From assembly GCA_937873805.1 (NCBI GenBank), contig CALMWO010000438.1, forward strand, positions 1 to 5,378: a stretch of 5,378 nucleotides of DNA, read 5' to 3'. The notes under the pieces were generated by a model. It had not been told where the DNA came from. It searched no databases and worked only from the letters and a program-made list of their open reading frames with translations. The translations under genes and the position numbers were made by a program. The DNA is from an uncultured Hyphomonadaceae bacterium. Its GTDB lineage: Bacteria; Pseudomonadota; Alphaproteobacteria; Caulobacterales; Hyphomonadaceae. Position 1 is the stretch's first letter. Every line of letters starts with the position of its first letter. Positions 1 through 5,378 of the stretch are shown one piece after another.

Positions 1-1276
1 CCTGGATGGCGCGCCACAGGGCTTCGCCATCGGGCGCGGGGCCCTTGCCGTAAGCTTCGAGAGCGGCTTCGAACGCGCCGCGCAGGAGCATCACATAGGG
101 GCTGTCGAGGCCGGCTTCCTTGAAGCGGCGGCGCACACCTTCGAGCGTGTCGGCGCCAGCGCGGCGGCGGGCGGGCATCGCCTCGACATTGCGCCAGTTC
201 ACTTCCATCTGCAGTTCTTCGGTGCGCAGGCGGATGAGCGCGTCGACGATGCGGTCATCGTCGGGCGTGGTGGTTTCGGCGGCGAGAACCTTGAGATCGG
301 GGAAGCTGGCTTTCGAGAGACCAGCTTCGATGACGAGGCGCGCCTGTTCCTGCGGGCCGGAATCGCCGCTGGCGGCGCGTTCCTGCTGTTCGCGCAGGCC
401 GCTGTGTTTGGCTTCGGCGACGCTGAGGCTTGCGTCGAGCGCTTTCAGCTTTTCGCGCGTCTGCACGAGTTCGCCGGCGAGCTTGTTGGCGCCGCGCTCT
501 TCGAGGCGCTGCGCTTCGAAGCGTTCGATGGCGGCCTGGGATTCGGCTTCTTCGAGGCGCATGCTGGCGAGGTGTTCGGCGATGCGGTCTGGCAGTTCGG
601 TGAGGCGGGCGAAGTTCATCTGCGCTTCGTCGTAACGGCAGAGTTTCGCGACCCAGCCATCGAGCATGCGCGAGAGGCCGCCCTTGTTGTATTCAGGCGT
701 GCGGAACTTGCGTTGCCAGAGATAGGAGAAGAGCGGGTCAGCCTCGTAGGGCTTGCCCTTCTCCGCGCGATCGGTTTTCGCGAGTTCGAGCTTCTGTTCG
801 GCGCGGACAGCGACGGATTTTGAATCCTCGAAGGCCTGCTTGAGCGCGAGATAGCCGGGGTCGGACTGGACTTCCTTCTCGACGGTTTCGGTCAGCGCTT
901 CATATGCGGCGAGGGCCGCGTCGACATCCGTTTCGCCGGCGCGGCGTTTGGCTTCCGCGTCCTGCAGCACCTGTTCGGCTTTTGCGACATCGTCGCCGAT
1001 GGTGGCGATGAACCGCTCATGATCGGCGAGCAGGCGTTCAGCCTCCTTCTCGGCGGCGTCGAGCGAGCTGTCGGCGCCGGCCTTGATGATATCGAGGCGG
1101 ATGCGTGCGAGTTCGCGATAGCTGTCCGCCCTGAGGCGCGTGAGTTCGGTACGGCGACGCGAATGGCCGTCAGCGGCCTGTGCGGCAGCATCGAATTCAG
1201 CACGCGCGCCGGACGTCAGCGTGTCCAACCTGTGGAGGGCGTCGCGGCCACTGATGACGTCATCATAGCTGGCCAT
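1..1276 (-). CDS. Long coiled-coil protein of unknown function, third gene of operon (C-terminus cut by window edge)
   Basis: The frame stays open from the ATG at 1276 to the left edge, giving 425 codons with no stop, so the C-terminus is missing. The ATG overlaps the TGA of the upstream gene by one base (TGATG), which implies translational coupling; only a weak GGGA precedes it. The protein is rich in Ala, Glu, Arg, Leu and Lys. Heptad-like helices span roughly residues 10-175 and 225-305. Between them lies a distinct block at about 175-230 with aromatic and Gly/Pro residues: YEADPLFSYLWQRKF (177-191), then EYNKGGLSRMLDGWVAKL (195-212). This looks like a folded module between two coiled coils. 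A shorter helical segment follows at 340-425. There is no signal peptide or membrane segment, so it is probably cytoplasmic. I do not recognise a characterised family. Function is inferred only from its operon partners, a TelA-like protein and a single-pass membrane protein. The gene is certain to be real; its role is unknown. Confidence 0.88.
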   Translation of the reverse strand, partial: MASYDDVISGRDALHRLDTLTSGARAEFDAAAQAADGHSRRRTELTRLRADSYRELARIRLDIIKAGADSSLDAAEKEAERLLADHERFIATIGDDVAKAEQVLQDAEAKRRAGETDVDAALAAYEALTETVEKEVQSDPGYLALKQAFEDSKSVAVRAEQKLELAKTDRAEKGKPYEADPLFSYLWQRKFRTPEYNKGGLSRMLDGWVAKLCRYDEAQMNFARLTELPDRIAEHLASMRLEEAESQAAIERFEAQRLEERGANKLAGELVQTREKLKALDASLSVAEAKHSGLREQQERAASGDSGPQEQARLVIEAGLSKASFPDLKVLAAETTTPDDDRIVDALIRLRTEELQMEVNWRNVEAMPARRRAGADTLEGVRRRFKEAGLDSPYVMLLRGAFEAALEAYGKGPAPDGEALWRAIQ

Positions 1277-2232
1277 CAGTTATCCCAGTCCGTGATTGCG
1301 CCGCCGGGGACGGGGATGTCGAATTTCGGATCGAGTTCGCCGCGCTCTTTATGGCCCAGCACATCATTGGTGATGAGGCCGGAGCTGGTCTTTTCGGCAG
1401 CAACCTTGTCGAACGTGTCCTTGGCGACGCGCTGCGCCCAGATGGTGACGTCTTCGGTCTTCTGGGTTTCGATGCTGGTGACAGGAACGTTGAGGACCGC
1501 GCCGCCGGGGGCGACGGCTTCGACGACGAGATAGTAATTCATGGCGTCGGGCCGGTCGGTCGACTGACGCCAGAAGCCGGAATCCTCGTCCGGGCGGGAG
1601 ACGATGCGAATGTCGTATTCCTGCGCCAGCTTGGCGTTGATGTCCTTCAGCGAGGCGAGTTGCGCGCGGGCGGCGCCATGGTCGTCGTTGGCGACGGCGC
1701 GCTGACCTTCGGCGGCGATGTTGGCGAGACGCACATCGACAGCCGGCTCGATCGCGAGCGCTTGGCCTTCGGCGAGAAGGCGCGAGATTTCGGCGGGCAT
1801 CGCCTTCCACTCATTCGCCTGCGGGATTGCCCAGAACACCTGCCAGCCGATGACCAAAGCAGCGATGGCGCCAGTGAAGGTGAGCGCGGCGGGAAGCCAG
1901 CGCTTGCGGCTGACATAGAGCTTGGCGAGCTTCACGGAGAAAGTCTCAGCCGGCGGCTTGTAGACGAAGCGCTGCTCGGCCAGCGCCTTGACGCCGTCCT
2001 TCAGGATCTTCTCGGGCACTTCGATGCCCTGCGCGCCGTAGATTTCCTTGAGCCGCGCGATGAGCTGCTCCTCGCGCGCGCTTTCGTTCAGCTCCATGTC
2101 GACGATGCGCGTACGATGGCGCAGCGTGTCGACCACATCCATGGCCAACATCACATCGTCCAGCTTGCGAGGTTCTTCCGGCAGGGCGAGAGCCGTGGCC
2201 CCCGCCCTCACCGGAACAGTCGTGTCGCTCAT
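1276..2232 (-). CDS. DUF6384-like single-pass membrane protein, second gene of operon
   Basis: This is a complete 318-aa protein from the ATG at 2232 to the TGA at 1276-1278. The N-terminal 110 residues are charged and helical, including LDDVMLAMDVVDTLRHRTR (24-42) and a segment around LKEIYGAQGIEVPEKIL (61-77). One strong hydrophobic segment lies at about 113-136 and is preceded by SRKRW. By the positive-inside rule this predicts a cytoplasmic N-domain and a periplasmic C-domain of about 180 residues. The C-domain holds a helical stretch (145-205), then a beta-rich part with MNYYLVVEAV (231-240), VTIWAQRV (262-269) and a C-terminal PVPGGAITDWD (308-317). From memory this arrangement matches the DUF6384 family, which has no assigned function; I could not run a profile search. 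It starts 11 nt after the TelA-like gene with no strong Shine-Dalgarno, so coupling is likely. It could serve as the membrane anchor for the two flanking coiled-coil proteins; that is inference. Confidence 0.92.
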   Translation of the reverse strand: MSDTTVPVRAGATALALPEEPRKLDDVMLAMDVVDTLRHRTRIVDMELNESAREEQLIARLKEIYGAQGIEVPEKILKDGVKALAEQRFVYKPPAETFSVKLAKLYVSRKRWLPAALTFTGAIAALVIGWQVFWAIPQANEWKAMPAEISRLLAEGQALAIEPAVDVRLANIAAEGQRAVANDDHGAARAQLASLKDINAKLAQEYDIRIVSRPDEDSGFWRQSTDRPDAMNYYLVVEAVAPGGAVLNVPVTSIETQKTEDVTIWAQRVAKDTFDKVAAEKTSSGLITNDVLGHKERGELDPKFDIPVPGGAITDWDN

Positions 2233-2243
2233 GAGGCCACTAC

Positions 2244-3428
2244 TCAGGACGTACGCGCGATCAGGGCGACAGCGGCGCCCTGCTCAATCAGGTGGGCCAT
2301 GCGTTTCTTGCCGTCTTCCACCGCATCGCGGATCTCTTTCGAGTTCTCGGTGGCCAGTTTGCGCATTTCCGAAATGATGCCGATCGAGCGCTCCTGGTAG
2401 GAGACAACGCTGTCGACCAGTTTCTTGACGGCGGCGGCGGAAATCGTCGGGCCGTAGCCGGCCTTGAGGGCGGCTTCCTGCACCTTGCTGCCGATCTCGC
2501 TGAGGGTTTCGAGCGACTGGTCGATACCCTTCTTCATGCTCTCCAGCGCCTGCGTCGATTCATGCAGGCCGAACATGCCGGTGAACGTCGCCGACAGCGC
2601 CGTCAGCACGACTTCGTTGGTGCCGAAGAAGGAGACGGACTGCGCGTAGATGCGTTCCTTGGCATTCGTCGTCTGGACAAGACGCGCCATGATCACTTCG
2701 GATGTATTGTAGCCGATGGTGATATTGTCCGAGAGATCCTTGGCGACCTGATAGCGGCCTTCCTCGGCCTGCAGGCGGCGCAGTTCCTCGTCGCGCGCGA
2801 GTTCGAGTTTCGAGCGTTCGGCGGGCTCCGTGCCGGTGTAGGCCGCGACCGCGTCAGATGCGGCCTTCATTTTCGTCTTGGCTTCCTCGAGCTTGCGTTC
2901 CGCCGTCTTGAGGACGTCGAGCGCCAGAACTTCCGAGTTCTTCAGCGCGCCGCGAAAATCCATGTAGGCTTCGAGGATCAGGCGTTCTTTCTCGATCTGG
3001 ACTTTCGTGTCCTTCTGGACGTCGAGATAGGTGTCCTTGATCTTGTCGAAGCGCTGGGCGATGTCGCCGCGCGTCATCTTCATCCACGTGTTCGACAGCC
3101 GCTCCATCGTGGAGATCTTGCCGTCGGCATACTGGTCGACGAGACCCTTGGCGTCGTCGCGGATCGAGTTGAAGGCATTGGTGATGGTCTGATAACGCTC
3201 GCCGACCGTGATGGCCGATATGTGCTCACGCACGACATCGTTGAACAGCGACATCTGGTCGAGCGTGCGCGCGATGGTGGTGACCTTGTCCGGCTCAAGC
3301 TCGCTGATCTGGTTCAACAGAGCGACAACAGGCGCTATCTCGCCCTTCTTGTCAGGGAACAGGCCGAGCTGACGAAGTGTGCCAACTGCCTTGTCGAGAT
3401 ACTGAAGCGCCGTCGGGCTACCCGCCAT
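2244..3428 (-). CDS. TelA-like (toxic anion resistance family) helical protein, first gene of operon
   Basis: This is a complete 394-aa protein from the ATG at 3428, which has a good GAGGGAG Shine-Dalgarno 8 nt upstream. There is no signal peptide or membrane segment, so it should be cytoplasmic. Residues 1-110 form a divergent helical domain. Residues 115-235 are charged coiled coil (for example RKLEEAKTKMKAASDAV, 178-194). The C-terminal part, 235-380, has the pattern of TelA proteins: an Asn-rich amphipathic helix with NITIGYNTSEVIMARLV (235-251), then small-residue, Val-rich helices VVLTALSATFTGMFGL (273-288). Next come a Met/Leu/Gln helix KKGIDQSLETLSEIGSKVQ (299-317) and a closing helix, SIGIISEMRKLATENSKEI (348-366). 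Length is close to TelA proteins as I know them. TelA relatives are associated with tellurite and other stress-resistance loci, but their biochemistry is unknown. The assignment rests on pattern recognition. Alternatively it is an unrelated helical protein of the kind databases call 'cell surface protein', a label the lack of a signal peptide does not support. Confidence 0.9.
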   Translation of the reverse strand: MAGSPTALQYLDKAVGTLRQLGLFPDKKGEIAPVVALLNQISELEPDKVTTIARTLDQMSLFNDVVREHISAITVGERYQTITNAFNSIRDDAKGLVDQYADGKISTMERLSNTWMKMTRGDIAQRFDKIKDTYLDVQKDTKVQIEKERLILEAYMDFRGALKNSEVLALDVLKTAERKLEEAKTKMKAASDAVAAYTGTEPAERSKLELARDEELRRLQAEEGRYQVAKDLSDNITIGYNTSEVIMARLVQTTNAKERIYAQSVSFFGTNEVVLTALSATFTGMFGLHESTQALESMKKGIDQSLETLSEIGSKVQEAALKAGYGPTISAAAVKKLVDSVVSYQERSIGIISEMRKLATENSKEIRDAVEDGKKRMAHLIEQGAAVALIARTS

Positions 3429-3561
3429 CGTCCTGACTCCCTCGTGTCGCGCCTTGGGGATGCGGCGCGCATTACGACAATACGTGTCCCTGTTCTTAGC
3501 GCCTACAAGGGATTAGCGGGAGAATTTTTTCGATAATCGATATCGTTTGCAGATAGCGAGA
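3429..3561 (-). promoter_or_regulatory. Intergenic 5' region of the three-gene operon (promoter not resolved)
   Basis: This 133-bp gap lies between the end of the lipoprotein gene and the start of the TelA-like gene, both on the minus strand. It is more AT-rich than its surroundings on the distal side (3521-3545). Candidate promoter elements are weak. One is TATTGT (3477-3482) as a -10 with no good -35 at 17 nt. Another is GCTAATCC (minus strand, 3510-3517), which resembles the GCTANAWC -10 described in Caulobacter, with TTATCGA 12 nt upstream. A 6-bp GC inverted repeat, CGCGCC (3448-3453) and GGCGCG (3464-3469), could form a small hairpin just upstream of the Shine-Dalgarno. No T-tract terminator for the upstream lipoprotein gene is visible, so some read-through into the operon is possible. 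Confidence 0.4.
3437..3443 (-). promoter_or_regulatory. Ribosome binding site of the TelA-like gene
   Basis: GAGGGAG on the minus strand lies 8 nt before the ATG at 3428. It is the only strong Shine-Dalgarno in the three-gene operon, which fits translation entering at the first gene and passing to the others by coupling. Confidence 0.7.
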
Positions 3562-3567
3562 TTATCG
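3531..3567. repeat. Inverted repeat with clustered CGATA/TATCG half-sites, possible operator
   Basis: CGATAATC (3531-3538) and GATTATCG (3560-3567) form a perfect 8-bp inverted repeat separated by 21 nt. Inside the left part is a second palindrome, CGATATCG (3538-3545). Together they give four CGATA/TATCG half-sites in 37 bp. The right arm contains the TAA stop of the lipoprotein gene. On the minus strand the repeat is followed by six A's rather than T's, so it does not look like an intrinsic terminator; an 8-bp mostly A-T stem with a 21-nt loop would also be weak. Its position 103 bp or more upstream of the TelA-like start would suit a regulator-binding site. No regulator is identified. Confidence 0.4.
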
Positions 3568-4842
3568 GCCCAGGAATAACGCAGCGTGCGCCCACGCCGG
3601 CCCAGACTTGCCATGGGGCCATTCTTCCCGGTCAAGACTTAGGTATCCATCGCCATTCTTCGCGTCGTGCACGAGTGGATCGAACGAAAGCGCCCCCGTT
3701 TTTGTATCGATCCGGAGCAGATACATGCCCTCCTCTCCGCCAAGTTCCGCTCCGAGCACGAGCCGGTTCGTTCGCTCGTCCTTCGCGAGCCAGTGCGGAG
3801 CGAAATGATCCGGCGTCTTCAGACGGAAGACTTCCTTCGGCGCGGCCGGATCCGTAATGTCGAGTACGAGCACCATGTTCATGCCGCCAACCGGCATGAT
3901 CCAGAGATTGTTCACGCGCACCGGAATCCCGCACGCGCCACGAATGTCATCCGGTATGGGCGGCGTTTCGAGGGTGAAGACATTCGCAAGTTGCGGCTTG
4001 TCGGTTTCGATATCGGTCAACCGGTAGAACCCGCAGCCATAGGCGTTGAAGAACACCGAGCCATCGGGAAGCACGCGCGGGCCGAACGGCGCACGCTCGG
4101 ACCCTTCAAGCGTGCCTGCACCCAGTGCGCCGGGCGGAACATCGACCGTGTGCAGCAGCTCGAAATCAGAATAGCGATAGATCTGGATCACATCCGCATT
4201 CAGGTCTTCCATCATCAGCGCGCTGGTGACGACCATCCTGTCGAGTTCGGGCAACAGCGCGAACGCATAGGGCCGTACCGGCTTTGATATCCCCTCGACC
4301 GCCGAACTGCGCGACCGGATGAGCATGCCGTCCGCCGAATACTCGGCAATGCCGCCCTGCTGGCCGGGATCGGCCGTCTCCGCAGCATCGGCCCACTTTC
4401 CATCGCTCCGCAGGAAGCCGACAAGGCGCGTGCCCGTGGGCGTACGCGAATAGTCGTGCGGAAAACGCAGCGAACCCGGCGGCCCGAATGTCTTTTCGAT
4501 GACAGGCGCCTCGACGCCATTCAGCCGGACCAGCATGGATGCCTCATGGTGGTGGGCGTTCATGAAGATCGCTTCGCCCTCGGGCGGCATCACATATTCC
4601 ATGTGATGCGGCATGGACGCCTTCATCCCAACCGGCGTCGTCGCGATCGGCTGGCCGAGCGTAGGGCTGTCCGGCCGCAGATCGTACACGACGAGAAAAT
4701 CATCATCCTTCTCGTCCGCGTCTGCCGCGAACATGAAAAGGAAAGGCTGCCCCGCCGATTGCGCCAGCTCCGGCACCACAGGCCCCGGCGAAGGCGAACA
4801 CGCGGCCGTCACCATAGCGGCGGTGAAGACAAGATGTTTCAA
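3562..4842 (-). CDS. Predicted beta-propeller lipoprotein, SBP56 (selenium-binding protein)-like
   Basis: The open frame extends upstream to an ATG at 5025, but I place the start at the TTG at 4842. TGGAGG lies 6 nt upstream, and translation then begins directly with a lipoprotein-type signal peptide, MKHLVFTAAMVTAAC. The lipobox is TAAC, with Cys15 as the predicted lipidated residue; Thr at -3 is not the classical choice. The mature protein (426 aa in all with the signal) shows repeated blade-like units that begin with a His or Pro motif and run into a hydrophobic strand: MPHHMEYVMP (77-86), FPHDYSRTPTGTRLVGFL (127-144), PYAFALLPELDRMVVTSA (191-208), FGPRVLPDGSVFFNAYG (253-269), FAPHWLAKDERTNRLVLGA (347-365). 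It ends with WPHGKSGPAWAHAALFL (408-424). This recalls the seven-bladed SBP56 / methanethiol oxidase fold, where histidines bind metal. Histidines at 79-80, 97-99, 129, 350, 410 and 419 are candidate ligands. Two cysteines (270, 304) could form a disulfide. The enzymatic role is not assigned. Confidence 0.85.
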   Translation of the reverse strand: MKHLVFTAAMVTAACSPSPGPVVPELAQSAGQPFLFMFAADADEKDDDFLVVYDLRPDSPTLGQPIATTPVGMKASMPHHMEYVMPPEGEAIFMNAHHHEASMLVRLNGVEAPVIEKTFGPPGSLRFPHDYSRTPTGTRLVGFLRSDGKWADAAETADPGQQGGIAEYSADGMLIRSRSSAVEGISKPVRPYAFALLPELDRMVVTSALMMEDLNADVIQIYRYSDFELLHTVDVPPGALGAGTLEGSERAPFGPRVLPDGSVFFNAYGCGFYRLTDIETDKPQLANVFTLETPPIPDDIRGACGIPVRVNNLWIMPVGGMNMVLVLDITDPAAPKEVFRLKTPDHFAPHWLAKDERTNRLVLGAELGGEEGMYLLRIDTKTGALSFDPLVHDAKNGDGYLSLDREEWPHGKSGPAWAHAALFLGR

Positions 4843-4848
4843 GGTGAG

Positions 4849-4854
4849 CCTCCA
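4849..4854 (-). promoter_or_regulatory. Ribosome binding site that sets the TTG start of the propeller lipoprotein
   Basis: TGGAGG on the minus strand lies 6 nt before the TTG at 4842. None of the upstream in-frame ATGs (5025, 4998, 4932) gives a protein beginning with a signal peptide, and these starts would lie inside the divergent peptidase gene. The ATG at 4932 has no Shine-Dalgarno. Confidence 0.75.
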
Positions 4855-4866
4855 GACTGACGCCTC

Positions 4867-4895
4867 TTCATAGCAGGCCGCTGGTGGAATGCCAC
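4867..4895 (-). promoter_or_regulatory. Weak candidate promoter for the propeller lipoprotein
   Basis: On the minus strand, GTGGCA (4890-4895) and TATGAA (4867-4872) are separated by 17 nt. Each matches four of six sigma-70 consensus positions. The implied leader would be short, about 15-20 nt, and would contain the Shine-Dalgarno. Only the position and spacing support it. No convincing pair was found for the plus-strand peptidase, although TTCACA (4898-4903) is a near-consensus -35 whose -10 would fall on the ribosome binding site. Confidence 0.3.
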
Positions 4896-4918
4896 GGTTC
4901 ACACTAAGGATCAAAACC

Positions 4919-4924
4919 GGAGGG
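4919..4924 (+). promoter_or_regulatory. Ribosome binding site of the M28 peptidase gene
   Basis: GGAGGG lies 6 nt before the ATG at 4931 and 9 nt before the in-frame ATG at 4934. Either start is workable; the first is taken here. Confidence 0.7.
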
Positions 4925-4930
4925 CCGCGC

Positions 4931-5378
4931 ATGATGATCAGAACTGCAGCGACGATCGCCTCGCTAATCGGCCTCGCCGCGTGCGCAAGCTCCGCCATCG
5001 GTGTTGCCGCGCCTCCGACAGCCACCGGCGCACAGCTTCACGAGCGCGTCGCTTCATTCGCGCAACCGACACAGGATGGCCGGCTGGCAGCGTTGAAGGC
5101 GCAGCTCGACGCCGCCAGGCTCCCCTATGTTGTCGAAGACTTTGCAGGCAAACGCACCACCGGCCCCGGCCACAACGTGGTCGTCCGCACAGGACCTGAG
5201 ACCGGGAAAGCAATCCTGCTCACCGCCCATTACGACGCGGTTGTCCTGCCAGACGGCAAGCTCGTCGACGGCGTCGTCGATAACGCCGCTTCAGTCGTTT
5301 CGATGATCGAGACGATGCAGCGCGTCGCCGGCCGCACGAAGCATCCAGTCATTCTGCTGGTGACCGATCAGGAAGAAC
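4931..5378 (+). CDS. M28-family zinc metallopeptidase, predicted lipoprotein (C-terminus cut by window edge)
   Basis: The frame is open from the ATG at 4931 to the right edge: 149 codons, C-terminus missing. The N-terminus is a lipoprotein signal peptide ending in the classical lipobox LAAC (15-18), so the mature protein should be anchored in the membrane facing the periplasm or outside. The catalytic-domain start is clear. HYDAV (100-104) carries the first zinc-ligand His. DGVVDNAASVVSMIE (113-127) carries the bridging Asp at 117, as in the M28 'DDNASG' motif. DQEE (146-149) carries the catalytic Glu and adjacent Glu ligand and is the last thing visible. HNVVV (81-85) is the strand that usually precedes HYD in this family. 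M28 enzymes are aminopeptidases or related hydrolases; the substrate cannot be told from this part. It is divergent from the propeller lipoprotein across 88 bp. The remaining zinc ligands lie beyond the window. Confidence 0.9.
   Translation, partial: MMIRTAATIASLIGLAACASSAIGVAAPPTATGAQLHERVASFAQPTQDGRLAALKAQLDAARLPYVVEDFAGKRTTGPGHNVVVRTGPETGKAILLTAHYDAVVLPDGKLVDGVVDNAASVVSMIETMQRVAGRTKHPVILLVTDQEE

Larger units (their letters stand above)
4843..4930. promoter_or_regulatory. Divergent intergenic region between two lipoprotein genes
   Basis: These 88 bp separate the TTG start of the propeller lipoprotein (minus) from the ATG of the M28 peptidase (plus). Both Shine-Dalgarnos and at least one promoter must fit here, so the two genes may share regulation. 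I see no strong palindromic operator. Confidence 0.55.

Noticed and set aside
120..823. Plus-strand open frames (171 and 139 aa)
   Set aside because: Both lie antisense to the uninterrupted 425-codon coiled-coil frame. Their Ser/Arg or Phe/Gly/Ala-rich translations are typical shadows.
1351..2400. Long plus-strand open frame (349 aa)
   Set aside because: It is antisense to the DUF6384-like gene and the end of the TelA-like gene. Its protein is Gly/Asp/Arg/Leu-rich with no domain pattern, as expected for the opposite strand of GC-rich coding DNA.
2292..3536. Long plus-strand open frame (414 aa)
   Set aside because: It is antisense to the TelA-like gene. The Arg/Asp/Val/Leu-rich low-complexity translation mirrors the helical protein on the other strand; the minus frame has the Shine-Dalgarno and a coherent fold pattern.
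3525..3567. Intrinsic terminator for the propeller lipoprotein gene
   Set aside because: The inverted repeat is mostly A-T with a 21-nt loop and is followed on the transcribed strand by A's, not T's. On the plus strand the T-run precedes the stem.
3667..4287. Plus-strand open frame (206 aa)
   Set aside because: It is antisense to the propeller lipoprotein. The Arg/His/Ile-rich translation has no recognisable domain.
4938..5213. Minus-strand open frame (91 aa) over the peptidase gene
   Set aside because: It is Arg-rich and antisense to the M28 signal peptide and catalytic start, which carry clear motifs on the plus strand.

Overview
The window is GC-rich (low to mid 60s percent by eye) with strong G/C at third codon positions. 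It carries close-packed operons and two lipoprotein-type genes. The style fits an alphaproteobacterium, possibly of the Hyphomonadaceae or a related marine or aquatic group. That placement rests on composition and protein style only, because there is no rRNA or marker gene to fix it.

Left two thirds (1-3428, minus strand, read right to left): a three-gene operon. First comes a 394-aa soluble, almost entirely helical protein that resembles the TelA / toxic-anion-resistance family (3428 to 2244). After an 11-nt gap comes a 318-aa protein with one membrane segment that I recognise as DUF6384-like (2232 to 1276). Its stop codon shares one base with the start of a long coiled-coil protein that runs off the left edge (1276 to 1, at least 425 aa). 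None of the three has an established function. The close coupling suggests that a soluble coiled-coil protein, a membrane anchor with a periplasmic domain and a second coiled-coil protein act together, perhaps in an envelope or stress response. This is the best candidate for an under-described system in the window.

Middle (3429-3561): a 133-bp gap that must hold the operon's 5' region. It includes a clear Shine-Dalgarno, a short GC hairpin, and an AT-rich cluster of CGATA/TATCG half-sites with a perfect 8-bp inverted repeat.

Right (3562-5378): two divergent genes share an 88-bp regulatory gap. The minus-strand gene encodes a 426-aa predicted lipoprotein that looks like a beta-propeller of the SBP56 (selenium-binding protein / methanethiol oxidase)-like type. 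Its best start is a TTG with a strong Shine-Dalgarno at 4842, not the upstream ATG. The plus-strand gene encodes a lipoprotein-type M28-family zinc metallopeptidase and is cut by the right edge. No RNA genes, mobile elements, CRISPR arrays or attachment sites were seen.
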